Source: Mesorhizobium japonicum MAFF 303099 | GTDB taxonomy: Bacteria > Pseudomonadota > Alphaproteobacteria > Rhizobiales > Rhizobiaceae | Direction of reading: 5' to 3' | Assembly: GCF_000009625.1 (NCBI RefSeq) | Contig: NC_002678.2 | Span: forward strand, 4,620,001 to 4,684,000 | Length of the DNA: 64,000 nt | Part shown: positions 45,317 through 57,595 of the stretch, one piece after another | Numbering within the stretch: the first letter of the stretch is position 1 | Layout: every line of letters begins with the position of its first letter | Position numbers and translations under genes: made by a program | The notes under the pieces: generated by a model | The model's input: only the letters and a program-made list of their open reading frames with translations | The model's database searches: none | Told to the model about the DNA's origin: nothing

Positions 45317-45895
45317 GTGGACCCGGCTTTCAACGCCGCCGACAAGGACGTGCTCGGGGCGTCCGACAGCATGAAAGTCTCGTTCATCGGCGTACCCGTT
45401 CGCGTCGATGCGAACGTCGTGGGCACGCCGACCATCGACCGCATCTTGGACAACAAATCAAGTTCCCTCCTCGATTACGACCTGCGCCTCCTCACCACAA
45501 TCGCCAATCTGGTTGGGCAGACCGTGAAGCTGCATCGCATGTTCCTGGCAGCGGGAGCGTCAATCGGCAGAATGCCACGGACAGTGTTTTTTCGCGGCGC
45601 CGTGGAAGAGCGGACCGGGCAACAAGGTGCCGCAACTGGGCCGATGATGCCAGACAGGCCGGCCACGCGGCCGACTGAGGCTGCTCCTTGGGCCGCCGCT
45701 ACGGTCCCGTCCGTCGTCAGCGACCAGGCACCGCTGGCGCCTCCCAGCGCAGCCTCTTTAAAGGTACGAGTATGTCAAATCGCGAGCGTGTCATCGCGGC
45801 CGTGAAGAGATGGTTCGGTGCAGACAAAGGCGGCGCCTCCTTGGACTGACGCCGCGCCAGATTGGATACACGCTGAGGAAATACGGCATCAGATC
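45317..45895 (+). pseudogene. nifA: nifA relic (GAF part and HTH, central domain lost)
   Basis: The first part reads ASDSMKVSFIGVPVRVDANV, then LDYDLRLLTTIANLVGQTVK and LHRMF, the end of the NifA GAF domain. The last part reads NRERVIAAV in one frame and, after a shift, LLGLTPRQIGYTLRKYGI, the NifA C-terminal DNA-binding helix-turn-helix. The AAA+ sigma-54-interaction domain of about 240 residues, which should lie between, is missing; instead there is about 200 bp of Ala/Pro-rich sequence. NifA activates nitrogen-fixation genes from sigma-54 promoters. This copy cannot function. Confidence 0.75.
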
Positions 45896-46144
45896 AAGCG
45901 TCCTTGAAAGGCTGACCGAGGCAAATATCAGGGACAAATCAAGCGTTGGTGGTTGGCGGAGCCTTGGCCCGATGACGAGTGGATGCGGACTGAGCGTCGG
46001 GCCAATCCGACCCGGGAGGACAGCCCGCCCGACCTCGCGGGGTCAATGTGCTGACAACGGCGGTGTGAATGCACTGTTGGTCGGCCATGTGCTCAGACCA
46101 TCAGTTCATCCCGGATTCCCTCTGCGACTGAAACGGAGAAAAAC

Positions 46145-47254
46145 ATGTCCGATGCAAAACTTCAGAGTGTGCTGTCGTCTCTTTCGCAAGTGGCGAGACA
46201 GTTAGATGCTCTGCCATCCGATACACCAGCGCCGGATTCAAGTTGGGTAAAACTAAACACGAATGAGAACCCCTTCCCGCTTCCGGAAATCATAATGCAA
46301 AGTGCGATTGCAGCTCTCGAACGGCAGTATCTATATCCAGAAGACGATAACATCAGCTTGAGAGAAGCAGCCGCGAATGCCTACAGCGTCTCCATGGATC
46401 AGGTGATCGCCGGCAACGGATCGTCTGAACTGCTTGGACTTGTCTACAGAGCATTCCTTACCCCGGGGGATAGCGTGGCGATGATGTCGCCAGGTTTTTC
46501 GTTCAACCGCAAACTTGCAACGTTGCAGGGTGCTCAATTTGTCGAAATCGAATTTAGCAAAGATCATTCCTTGCCGATGGAGCAATTGCTCTTCGGTCCT
46601 GCAAAGGACGCCAAGTTCATTCTGCTAGCCAATCCGAACAATCCGACTGGAACGTTCGTTCCGGTGGCCGATATCGAACGCCTGGTAGCGAAATCGGACC
46701 GCTTGATCGTGCTGGATGAGGCCTACGTCGACTTTGCACCCGAGAATGGTCTACGCCTCATCAATCGCTATTCGAACCTTCTGGTCTTAAGGACATTTTC
46801 GAAAAGCTATGCTGCCGCCGGCGTTCGCGTCGGTTTCGGTTTCGGTCATCCTGAAATTATCGGCAGGCTACGCAACATCCAGAACGTCTTCAACATGAAT
46901 GTGATCGGGCAGGCGGTTGGTATCAGCGTCCTTGCGCACCGCGCCGCCTATGCAGACAACCACAGACACATCAGGCATGAACGACGGCGAGTGACGCTCG
47001 CGCTGTCGCAACTTGGATTTTCCGTAATCCCTTCCCACGCAAACTTCTTGCTTGCCCGCGTGCCAACGGCACAGGACGGCTCATGGTGGCAATCAGCCTT
47101 CGCAAGGCAAAAAATACTTGTTGCCGTCTTTCCAGATAAAGGTTTGGAAAATTACATCCGCGTCAGCATCGGTACAAAAGAGCAAATGGATGCGTTTCTT
47201 CGTGCCGCTAGTCGTATTAGCAGAATATTGAATATGTCAACACCCCCGCGTTAG
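46145..47254 (+). CDS. Histidinol-phosphate aminotransferase-like protein
   Basis: A 369-residue fold-type I PLP enzyme of the HisC group. Landmarks: WVKLNTNENPFPLP, GNGSSELLGLVYRAF, LANPNNPTGTFVP, VLDEAYVDFAP and the PLP lysine in RTFSKSYAAAGVRVGF. CGGAG precedes the ATG. The AT-richer sequence and the absence of other his genes suggest a horizontally gained, specialised aminotransferase and not the housekeeping HisC. The next gene is a flavin monooxygenase, so the two may act in one small-molecule pathway. Confidence 0.85.
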   Translation: MSDAKLQSVLSSLSQVARQLDALPSDTPAPDSSWVKLNTNENPFPLPEIIMQSAIAALERQYLYPEDDNISLREAAANAYSVSMDQVIAGNGSSELLGLVYRAFLTPGDSVAMMSPGFSFNRKLATLQGAQFVEIEFSKDHSLPMEQLLFGPAKDAKFILLANPNNPTGTFVPVADIERLVAKSDRLIVLDEAYVDFAPENGLRLINRYSNLLVLRTFSKSYAAAGVRVGFGFGHPEIIGRLRNIQNVFNMNVIGQAVGISVLAHRAAYADNHRHIRHERRRVTLALSQLGFSVIPSHANFLLARVPTAQDGSWWQSAFARQKILVAVFPDKGLENYIRVSIGTKEQMDAFLRAASRISRILNMSTPPR

Positions 47255-47380
47255 GCTGCTAAGGCTCTGCTTTAGCATTTCGCAGCCAATAATCCGAGCG
47301 ATTACACGAGCGAGAAATCTTTAAATTGCTTGGAATACGCAAGCAACCGTACTTTCTGCGTCAAAAATGGAGACAATATC

Positions 47381-48403
47381 ATGGATAAGGCCTTTCCTTC
47401 AGGCCTAGCTGTCGGCATCTTCGATCATCTGGACGAGGACGGCCCCGATATCGCCCGACAGTACGAAGATCGCCTGATGTTAGCGGAGGCGTGCGATCAC
47501 CTTGGGTTCTATGCATATCATCTCGCAGAGCACCATTGTACCCCACATGGGAGAGGTCCCTCACCGAATCTGTTCTTGTCGAGCGTAGCCCAGCGAACCC
47601 GGCGCCTTCGTGTCGGCCCGTTGGTAATGCTGCTTGCCCTCTATCATCCGCTACGTGCGTTCGAAGAGATCTGTATGCTGGACCAATTGAGCGGTGGCAG
47701 GCTCGAACTTGGGATAGGGCGCGGCTCGCTCCCGATCGAATTGGGTTACTTCGGGATTGGCTCGGACGCGGCGCCAAACCACTATGCGGAAGCCAGCGAA
47801 ATTCTTATCAATGCGCTGAAGGGCGGCACGCTATCCTATCAAGGTCGCCATTTTGAGTTGAACAGCGTTCCGCTGACGCTAAGAACTCATCAGCGTCCAC
47901 ATCCGCCGACTTGGATCGCCACCAATCGACCGGAATCGGCAGTCTGGGCCGCTGCGAATGGCGTGAACATCGCGTGCGTGGGACCTTCCTCTTCCGTTCG
48001 AAGAATCACTGATGCCTTCCGTCGAGAGCACACCAGTGAGGCGGACGACCAAACGCCATTTCTTGGATTGCTCCGAATGGTCGTGATTGGGCGTTCTGAA
48101 ACAGATGCACGTTCACTCGCCGCACCTGCTTACGAACGGTGGCTCAAGAGCTTTAAATTCCTTTATGATCTTAATGGCATGCCGACTCCACCAAACCTGC
48201 CGCTGACCTTCGATGCAGCAATCGAGAAGGAATTGTGCGTAGTAGGAACGGCAGCTTCTGCGGGACACGCTCTTCTTGAACAGCTGGAAGCGGCAGGTGC
48301 AAACTACCTCCTTTGTCAACCGGCGTTTGGGAATCTGTCGTTAGATGCTTCCCTATATACCGCAACGGCGATTCAATCCGCAATTATGGCTCGAGTTGGC
48401 TAA
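47381..48403 (+). CDS. Luciferase-like (LLM) flavin-dependent monooxygenase
   Basis: About 340 residues of the bacterial-luciferase fold: VGIFDHLDEDGPDIARQYED, then CDHLGFYAYHLAEHH, VGPLVMLLALYHPLRAFEE, DQLSGGRLELGIGRG and PPTWIATNRPESAVWAA. These proteins use FMNH2 or F420 and oxygen to oxidise or cleave aldehydes, amines or sulfonates. GGAGA sits eight bases before the ATG. It follows the aminotransferase gene by 126 bp on the same strand. The substrate is unknown. Confidence 0.88.
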   Translation: MDKAFPSGLAVGIFDHLDEDGPDIARQYEDRLMLAEACDHLGFYAYHLAEHHCTPHGRGPSPNLFLSSVAQRTRRLRVGPLVMLLALYHPLRAFEEICMLDQLSGGRLELGIGRGSLPIELGYFGIGSDAAPNHYAEASEILINALKGGTLSYQGRHFELNSVPLTLRTHQRPHPPTWIATNRPESAVWAAANGVNIACVGPSSSVRRITDAFRREHTSEADDQTPFLGLLRMVVIGRSETDARSLAAPAYERWLKSFKFLYDLNGMPTPPNLPLTFDAAIEKELCVVGTAASAGHALLEQLEAAGANYLLCQPAFGNLSLDASLYTATAIQSAIMARVG

Positions 48404-48664
48404 CCCCGGTTCGAACGTTCGCTCACCCAACAACGTGCCAAGCGGCATGCGGTCGCTAGCGACGACTAGATGCGGGTTTCGGATGACCCATCAACCGGTT
48501 GGCACAGAGACATGCGGCTTCCTCCTCAAAGCGGCGTGTTGTTGATAGGCGAAAGCGACCGTGTATGCCGCATTCTCACCCCTCGGATAGGGCCTTCATG
48601 TCCTAGGAGTAGACCCACGATCGCCTGCCAGACTTGATCGGAGCGTTGGATACGTTCGGCCCGA

Positions 48665-49435
48665 TCAGCTTTTCGGCCCGAGGTCCTTCGATCCGGCAAG
48701 CGCATCGAAAACATATTGCTTGCCTTGGCGCACGCTCGCTTCCAGCGACGCTCCAAGAGCAAGCGAGGCGGCGACTGCGCTGGCCATCATGCAACCCGTT
48801 CCGCGCATCCCTCGCGGCAAGCGGGGCGCCTCGAACCGAACTGCCGGTTGGTTCGGCTGCAAAAGCACGTCGACGCAACGGGTTCCTTGTGCATGGCCGC
48901 CCTTGACGAGTACAGCGGTCCTCACCGTCCTCGATAGCTCTTCAGCCTGACGACAAGCCCCTTCTTCGTCCGCGGCCGGTGACGAGCCGGTAAACGCAGC
49001 CAGCTCGACCAGGTTAGGCGTTACAAGCCGGCAGATCGGCATCAGATCGTGGCGCAGCATATTAATGGCATCGTCCGCCAGCAGATTGCGTCCCGAGGTA
49101 GAGGCCAGGACCGGGTCGAGTACCACAGGCACTTGGCGGTTGACCAAAACAGCGCCGACTGCCTCAACAGCCGCCGATGTCCCAATCATGCCTATCTTGA
49201 CGGCCGCGACAGCGTTGGCAGCGAACGCGGCGCGCATCTGAGCGGCGACAAGCTCCGACGGCACAAGCTTGACGTGCTCGACAGCCGAGTGCGTCTGGAC
49301 TGTCACGGCGGTGATGGCAAGACAACTTCGCACCCCGAAGGCGGAAACCGTTTCTATATCGCGGGCAATTCCAGCTCCACCGCTGGAGTCCGACCCGCCA
49401 ACGACAAGCACATGCGGTTCTCGCCTCAGCGCCAT
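48665..49435 (-). CDS. thiD: Hydroxymethylpyrimidine (phosphate) kinase
   Basis: ThiD phosphorylates HMP and HMP-P to HMP-PP, the pyrimidine half of thiamine. It has VVGGSDSSGGAGIARDIETV at the start, AAVKIGMIGT, DPVLASTSGRNLL and the ribokinase-type RGTGCMMASAVAASLALG near the end, with the catalytic Cys of the anion hole. It ends the thi operon. The ATG at 49435 overlaps the thiE stop; an earlier ATG is at 49456. Confidence 0.92.
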   Translation of the reverse strand: MALRREPHVLVVGGSDSSGGAGIARDIETVSAFGVRSCLAITAVTVQTHSAVEHVKLVPSELVAAQMRAAFAANAVAAVKIGMIGTSAAVEAVGAVLVNRQVPVVLDPVLASTSGRNLLADDAINMLRHDLMPICRLVTPNLVELAAFTGSSPAADEEGACRQAEELSRTVRTAVLVKGGHAQGTRCVDVLLQPNQPAVRFEAPRLPRGMRGTGCMMASAVAASLALGASLEASVRQGKQYVFDALAGSKDLGPKS

Positions 49436-50031
49436 CGCTCCGTCTTTTCGATCCATTCTCGTGTGCGCGCTTCGGGATCGGCATTCAGCGTGATGTCGGT
49501 CACGACGGCCGCGCTGTCCACGCCAGCCGCAAAGACACCGTCGAGCCGGTCAGGATTGAGGCCTCCAATGGCGACCAATGGGACAGGTGCGACCCGGCGC
49601 TTCCACTCGCGGATTCGTTTGAGCCCTTGCGGCGCCCATTTCATCTTCTTCAGGATGGTTGGGTAGATGGGACCGAGCGCGATGTAATCGGGCTCGGCAA
49701 ACAAGGCCGTCTCCAGTTCGACATGATCATGCGTGCTCAGCCCGAGCCTGACGCCGGCTGCCCGTATCCGCGCGCGGTCGGCGGTCTGCAAATCCTCCTG
49801 GCCGAGATGGACGAAGTTGCAGCCTTCCTCGATTGCCAGGCGCCAATGGTCATTGACGATGAGCTGGCTTTGGTGCTCGGCGCACAAGGCCGTTGCCTTC
49901 CGGATTTCCGCGCGCAACCCGGCCTCATCCTTGGTCTTGATACGCAGCTGCACCAGCTTGACGCCGAGCGGCAGCAGCCGTTCGATCCAGGCTGCGCTGT
50001 CGACGATTAGGTAGAACGGATCGAGCTTCAT
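49426..50031 (-). CDS. thiE: Thiamine-phosphate synthase
   Basis: A 201-residue TIM barrel joining HMP-PP with the thiazole phosphate. Conserved parts: [41 protein letters not shown] and LVAIGGLNP. Overlaps thiG by 4 bp. Confidence 0.93.
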
Positions 50032-50801
50032 GAGAAAACCGCCCTGCCGAATATCGGCGTCGACGGCACGGCGACCTCGCGTGGCTCGAGCAATCCTGAA
50101 CTGAAGGCTTCGCGACCGGCATCGACCGCCTTGCCGAACGCACGCGCCATGCCGACCGGATCGGCCGCCCTGGCGACCGCCGTGTTCAGGAGCACGGCGT
50201 CGAAACCGAGCTCCATGACCGTTGCGGCGTGTGACGGTCGCCCGAGGCCTGCATCCACGATCAGCGGGACGTCAGGGAAATGTCCGCGCATCGAGCGCAG
50301 TGCCGTCATGTTGACCGGTCCGAGGGCGGAACCGATCGGCGCGCACCACGGCATCAAGACCCTGCAGCCCGCCTCCAGCAGCCGTTCGGCCACGACAAGG
50401 TCGTCGGTGGTATAGGGGAATACCGAAAAGCCATCTTCGCACAGGATGCGGGCGCCTTCGACCAGGCCGAACACGTCTGGCTGCAGCGTGTCGTGGCTGC
50501 CGATCACTTCGAGCTTGATCCAGCTCGTACCGAAGACGTCGCGCGCCATTTTCGCAGTGGTGACCGCTTCCTTGACGGAGTGACAGCCAGCAGTGTTGGG
50601 GAGGATTCTGACGCCCAGCGAGCGGATCAACGACCAGAATTTCTCGCCGGCCCTGCCACCTGCCATCTCACGGCGCAGCGAGACGGTCACCACCGACGTG
50701 CCCGATGCCTTGACCGCATCGGCAAGGATGGCCGGCGAAGGATATTGCGCGGTGCCGAGAAGCAGGCGGGAAGGAAGCGTCGTCCCGAGAAGCTCGAACA
50801 T
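50028..50801 (-). CDS. thiG: Thiazole synthase
   Basis: Builds the thiazole phosphate from DXP, dehydroglycine and ThiS thiocarboxylate. It has the Schiff-base lysine in [35 protein letters not shown] and [12 protein letters not shown]. Lies one base after thiS. Length (257) is normal. Confidence 0.95.
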
Positions 50802-50968
50802 GCTAGCCTCCCTGCATGGGCGAGAGGATTTCGATCCGATCGCCGTCGCTCAACCGGAATTCCGCCCGGCTGGCTTTGTGCACGAGGTCGCTGTTGACGG
50901 CGGTCGCCAGCCAATCGCCCTCATAGTCGAGCGCTGCAAGCAGCTCGGCCAGGGTGGTGGCGGCAACC

Positions 50969-54014
<3,046 letters not shown>

Positions 54015-54172
54015 TGAATGCATCGAATTGAACGGCCCGTCGCTATTTTGTCAAGCGCATTCGTCCCGCAGCGGTGATCGGCAACCAAACAAACCCAGCG
54101 GAAAAGCATGGTAGTATCGAGAGCAAGTCACGCTCCAGAGGAGCGGTGAAGCGCCCCCAATAAGGCGAGCCC

Positions 54173-54289
54173 TCATGCGGATTTCGGTGCCTTTTCCAGC
54201 ACGGTGTTTTCGGGGCTTTCCGGAACGACGCTGCTGCCGCCCAGTTGGGTGAGATTGCTATAGAGGTCTGTCTTGCTCGTCGTCGGCAA
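54173..54289 (-). pseudogene. queF: queF, truncated after the N-terminus
   Basis: After AAGGGGAAGGA a TTG start gives SKTDLYSNLTQLGGSSVVPE, then ENTVLEKAPKSA and a stop. The first 34 residues match the QueF N-terminus (TDLS-x-LTQLG...PESPE-x-AVLEKVPNP). The catalytic domain (about 120 further residues) is missing. QueF reduces preQ0 to preQ1 in queuosine synthesis, so this locus makes the precursor preQ0 but cannot complete the step. Confidence 0.75.
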
Positions 54290-54303
54290 TCCTTCCCCTT
54301 CGG

Positions 54304-55041
54304 CTAGACGCCCCGTTTGTTTCCCCAGAGCAGAACATGAAGCTGCGGCAGTACACGCGCCTCGAACCACCTGTCACGGGTCACTTTTTCAACCAGCCAT
54401 TCCATGCGCCTCATCACACCGGCCATGTCGATGAACCCGTCTTCGTTGCCGGGACGCGGCGGCGTGTGATTGCCGGGCTGCAGATAGACGGGTAATTGCG
54501 GGTAGCGCGCCGCGGCGTCTTTGGCATAGGCATAGTCATCTTCGTCGAAGACGACGAGCTTGAGCGCCGTCTGCGGCTTATCCTGCGCCGCCTCTAAGCA
54601 GGCGTCGAACGCGGCCCAATCTGTCGTCATTTCACTTGAGGGCGGCTTGGGGCTGAGTACCAGCACGTCGAGATCCGCGAACCATTGCTTAGACACCGAA
54701 CCTTGGGTTTCCAATGCAAAACGGTAGCCCTCACCATGCCCGCGGTCGATCAACTGGCCAAGCGGCTGGATGGCCGGATTGCCGCCCGACAGCGATACCA
54801 TCACGGGCTGACCGCTGGAAAGTGCAATGACCTTTTGCCAAACCGCGTCGGAAGACATCATCTCCCAATCATGGCGGAAGCGACGGTCCACCGCATGCAG
54901 GCTGTCGCACCAGGAACAGCGATAATCGCACCCGCCGGTTCTTACGAACACCGTCGGCAAGCCGATCAGCACGCCTTCGCCCTGAATGGTCGGCCCAAAA
55001 ATCTCGCTCACCCGGATTCCGGGATGCAACGCGCAAGTCAT
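54304..55041 (-). CDS. queE: 7-carboxy-7-deazaguanine synthase
   Basis: Radical-SAM enzyme of about 245 residues that turns CPH4 into 7-carboxy-7-deazaguanine. The cluster motif is [12 protein letters not shown], with [16 protein letters not shown] before it and [15 protein letters not shown] after it. The ATG at 55041 overlaps the queD stop by 4 bp. Confidence 0.94.
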   Translation of the reverse strand: MTCALHPGIRVSEIFGPTIQGEGVLIGLPTVFVRTGGCDYRCSWCDSLHAVDRRFRHDWEMMSSDAVWQKVIALSSGQPVMVSLSGGNPAIQPLGQLIDRGHGEGYRFALETQGSVSKQWFADLDVLVLSPKPPSSEMTTDWAAFDACLEAAQDKPQTALKLVVFDEDDYAYAKDAAARYPQLPVYLQPGNHTPPRPGNEDGFIDMAGVMRRMEWLVEKVTRDRWFEARVLPQLHVLLWGNKRGV

Positions 55042-55397
55042 GGTCGGTATTCCGCCCAGGTTTTCGGCGTCTCGCTCACCCGCACGGCGGAGGTTTCGGG
55101 TAGCCGCACCTTGCACCAGTCGTAGAAGTGCCTGGCCAGACATTCCGCTGTGGCATGGTCATGCCCCAGCACGTCGTTAAGATGCCGATGGTCGAACGTC
55201 CCATCGATGTAGTGCTTGAACGCCGCCAGATCTTGGTAGTCGCGCACAAAGCCGTGTTCGTCCAGTTCGCCACCTGAAAGCTCCACTACGACGATGTAGT
55301 TGTGGCCGTGCAGACGTGCGCACTGATGATCTGGTGGCAAGGAGGTGAGCTGATGCGAGGCCGAGAAGTGGAACTCTTTGGTAATGCGGAACATCAC
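55038..55397 (-). CDS. queD: 6-carboxytetrahydropterin synthase
   Basis: A 119-residue PTPS-family enzyme making CPH4 from dihydroneopterin triphosphate. Zinc ligands are in FHFSASHQL and [11 protein letters not shown], and the catalytic His-Asp region in HRHLNDVLG. Overlaps queC by 4 bp. Confidence 0.95.
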   Translation of the reverse strand: MMFRITKEFHFSASHQLTSLPPDHQCARLHGHNYIVVVELSGGELDEHGFVRDYQDLAAFKHYIDGTFDHRHLNDVLGHDHATAECLARHFYDWCKVRLPETSAVRVSETPKTWAEYRP

Positions 55398-56092
55398 GCG
55401 CTCCTTGTCTGGATAGCGTGGAGCCAGAAGTCTGCGTCCTCATAATCTGTCGGGTCGGTGATGCCGGCCAGATCGAATGCTTCGCGCCGTTCGACGCATG
55501 TCCCGCAGCGACCGCAATGACGTGCACCGCCCTTGTAGCAGGACCACGTCGCCTCGAACGGTGTGGCGTACTTTGCCCCCTCGCTGACGATGTCGGCCTT
55601 CGACATATTCACATACGGAGCGTACAGGCGGATATCGGCGTAGCCTGCGAGGGCATGGTTCTGCATCGTCTGAAAGGCGTCGATAAAAGCGGGCCGGCAA
55701 TCGGGATAGATGAAATGATCTCCGCCGTGGACGGCAGTGGCCACCGCATCGGCCTTCTTCGCGGCGGCAACCCCGAAGGCGATGGCCAGCATGATGGCGT
55801 TCCTATTCGGCACCACCGTGATCCTCATGGAGTCTTCGGCATAGTGCCCGTCGGGCACGTCCACATTATCAGTCAGCGCCGAGCCGCTCAGGTTCCGGCC
55901 AACATCGCGGATATCGACGATCTGGTGCGGAACAGCCAGCCGCTTGGCGCAGATAGCGGCAAAGCCGAGTTCCTTTTTGTGCCTCTGGCCGTAATCGAAC
56001 GAAAGCAGGCCAATGAGTTTCTGCTCGGTCGCCACCTTGTGAGCGAGCGAAACAGAGTCCAATCCGCCGGAGCAGATGACGAGGGCATTCAT
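55394..56092 (-). CDS. queC: 7-cyano-7-deazaguanine (preQ0) synthase
   Basis: About 232 residues. PP-loop ATPase motif CSGGLDSVSL at the start, later DIRDVGRNLSGSALTD, HGGDHFIYPDCRPAF and the C-terminal zinc site WSCYKGGARHCGRCGTCVER. Makes preQ0 from CDG, ammonia and ATP. ATG at 56092; its ribosome-binding site lies in the riboswitch tail. Confidence 0.95.
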   Translation of the reverse strand: MNALVICSGGLDSVSLAHKVATEQKLIGLLSFDYGQRHKKELGFAAICAKRLAVPHQIVDIRDVGRNLSGSALTDNVDVPDGHYAEDSMRITVVPNRNAIMLAIAFGVAAAKKADAVATAVHGGDHFIYPDCRPAFIDAFQTMQNHALAGYADIRLYAPYVNMSKADIVSEGAKYATPFEATWSCYKGGARHCGRCGTCVERREAFDLAGITDPTDYEDADFWLHAIQTRSA

Positions 56093-56099
56093 GGTTTGA

Positions 56100-56134
56100 A
56101 TCCTTGTTTTGACCGGGTAAGGCTGCGACCGGAG
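56100..56134 (-). promoter_or_regulatory. preQ1-I-like riboswitch in the queC leader
   Basis: On the minus strand: CCGGTCGCAGCCTTACCCGG, then TCAAAACAAGGA and 8 bases later the queC ATG. CCGGT pairs with ACCCGG as stem P1, and CCTT in the loop can pair with AAGG in the A-rich tail. This is the H-type pseudoknot of class I preQ1 riboswitches, where the tail also holds the ribosome-binding site. Ligand binding should block translation of queCDE. Confidence 0.7.
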
Positions 56135-56505
56135 ATTTCTCTGCGTTCCCACTACTCCACGGAGCCGGTTTTGTGAATGGGGTGGACGCGATTGAGCGCA
56201 CGTACCTTGTTGTCAGCGTCCCCAAGATGACTTGCACGCGACTTGTCGCGTATCTTCGACCGCTGGGGTGCTGACGCCGGCACTGCGTATATAGGCGTAT
56301 AGATAATGCAGAAATCACTGCCGTGGCGCAGCAGCATTCCCGACACACCTTCGGCTTGTCCGGTTTGCCCCAGAACTTGACGTCCCGAGTTTCGGCGCTA
56401 ACGCAAGGGTCGACCGGCAGTCCCAGGGAAAGGCTTCTGCCGCGTGCTTTGCCGTTTTCTGGTCTGCGCATAGATCGCCTCGAGCCGCCCGCGCTTCGTC
56501 ATTGG
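56135..56505. other. Region between the riboswitch and the fic relic
   Basis: Should contain the queC promoter, which I cannot place with confidence. No gene supported. Confidence 0.4.
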
Positions 56506-57134
56506 TCAGAGCCGGGAATTCCTTTCCGAGGGCGCGGCTCGATAGGGGCCACCATTCTGGTTAAGGAAACGGAAGAGCAGATCGATCAGCCGCTTGGGCG
56601 TGTCGATAAAGGCATTCACCTGTTGCCGGAATTGATCGTAGCGCTGCAGAAAAGCTGTTTCGTAAGGAAGGTGCCGTTCGATCGTCCGCCGAAGGCAGGC
56701 ATAAAGAAATTCGGCGTGCGGGGTTGCATCGAAGTATCGGTAGAAATCCCCGGTGTCATTCAGCACCCGGACGTTGAATTGCGGCGTCGGTTCCCATTCG
56801 ACCAATGGCAGAAGGCGCTTCGAATTGCTCTCCAGCACGCGCCTGTACTCGTCGATCTGGTCCAGGATCGCGGCCGAGACGGGAAACACCACTCCCGGCG
56901 ATTGAAGCTGTGCATGGCAAGGACGTGGTGGATCAGGTAGCGGTGAATGCGGCCGTTTCCGTCCTCGAACGGATGGATGTAGACAAAGCCGAAGGCGAAG
57001 ATTGCGACGGCGACGACTGCATCAAGGTTTTGCGCTGGGCCTTGATCGAACGCAATTCCAGAAACAACTTTCTGAAGGGCGTCGCAAGGCAAGACATTGT
57101 CGGCGCTGATCGTCGCCCCAACTGATCCAAGCAT
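56506..57134 (-). pseudogene. Fic-domain protein, frameshifted and N-truncated
   Basis: The first frame contains FGFVYIHPFEDGNGRIHRYL, the Fic active site (HPFx[D/E]GNGR), and the second frame continues GVVFPVSAAILDQIDEYRRV, then TGDFYRYFDATPHAEFLYAC. A shift near 56897 separates them. The N-terminal inhibitory or DUF4172-like part is missing. Fic enzymes AMPylate target proteins; this copy is broken. Confidence 0.8.
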
Positions 57135-57257
57135 CGGTTCCTGCTTGGGTCCAGCGCCCTAGGCGACGCCATGGTCGGCGAGCGCTCTGGCTGACCTTAA
57201 TCCATTACCCAAGAATCACAGGGTTCCATTGCGCTGATCGAGACGGCTTTCTAGCCC

Positions 57258-57304
57258 TATCCATGCCATGGATGCGTTCCATCCAAACAACCAAGTTTAC
57301 GGAC
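57258..57304 (+). promoter_or_regulatory. nod box (NodD-binding promoter)
   Basis: The sequence runs TATCCATGCCATGGATGCGT, then TCCATCCAAACAACCAAGTT and TACGG. It matches the nod box pattern ATC-N9-GAT repeated, including the highly conserved ATCCAAACAA core followed by an A/T-rich T-tract. It lies about 290 bp upstream of noeK. NodD with plant flavonoids should activate transcription to the right. Confidence 0.85.
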
Positions 57305-57595
57305 CTGTCATGATGCTGCATAGCGAAATACCGGCAGGCACCGATCGATCACTCCACTTCCTTGATCATTAGATGAGCCCGCCAAAAGATTCCATTAGAA
57401 GGAGAACTGTGGATGCCCCTGTGCCAGTGGATGCCCTGCTGTTCGGCGGAACTCTGAGGGGTCCTTACGCCACACCGTGTTGTAGAGACCGCATACCTGA
57501 ACAGCAGGTGCCTGAGAACGATGGCGCTTGCAGTAGAAAGTACTAGCCCATTGCAACATTACCCCACCCTGCCTGTCCACTAGCAAAGCGAAATC

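Noticed and set aside
48497..48514. TGGCAC sequence as a sigma-54 promoter
   Set aside because: The GG to GC distance is 11 instead of 10 bases, no activator site is seen, and no gene follows on that strand.
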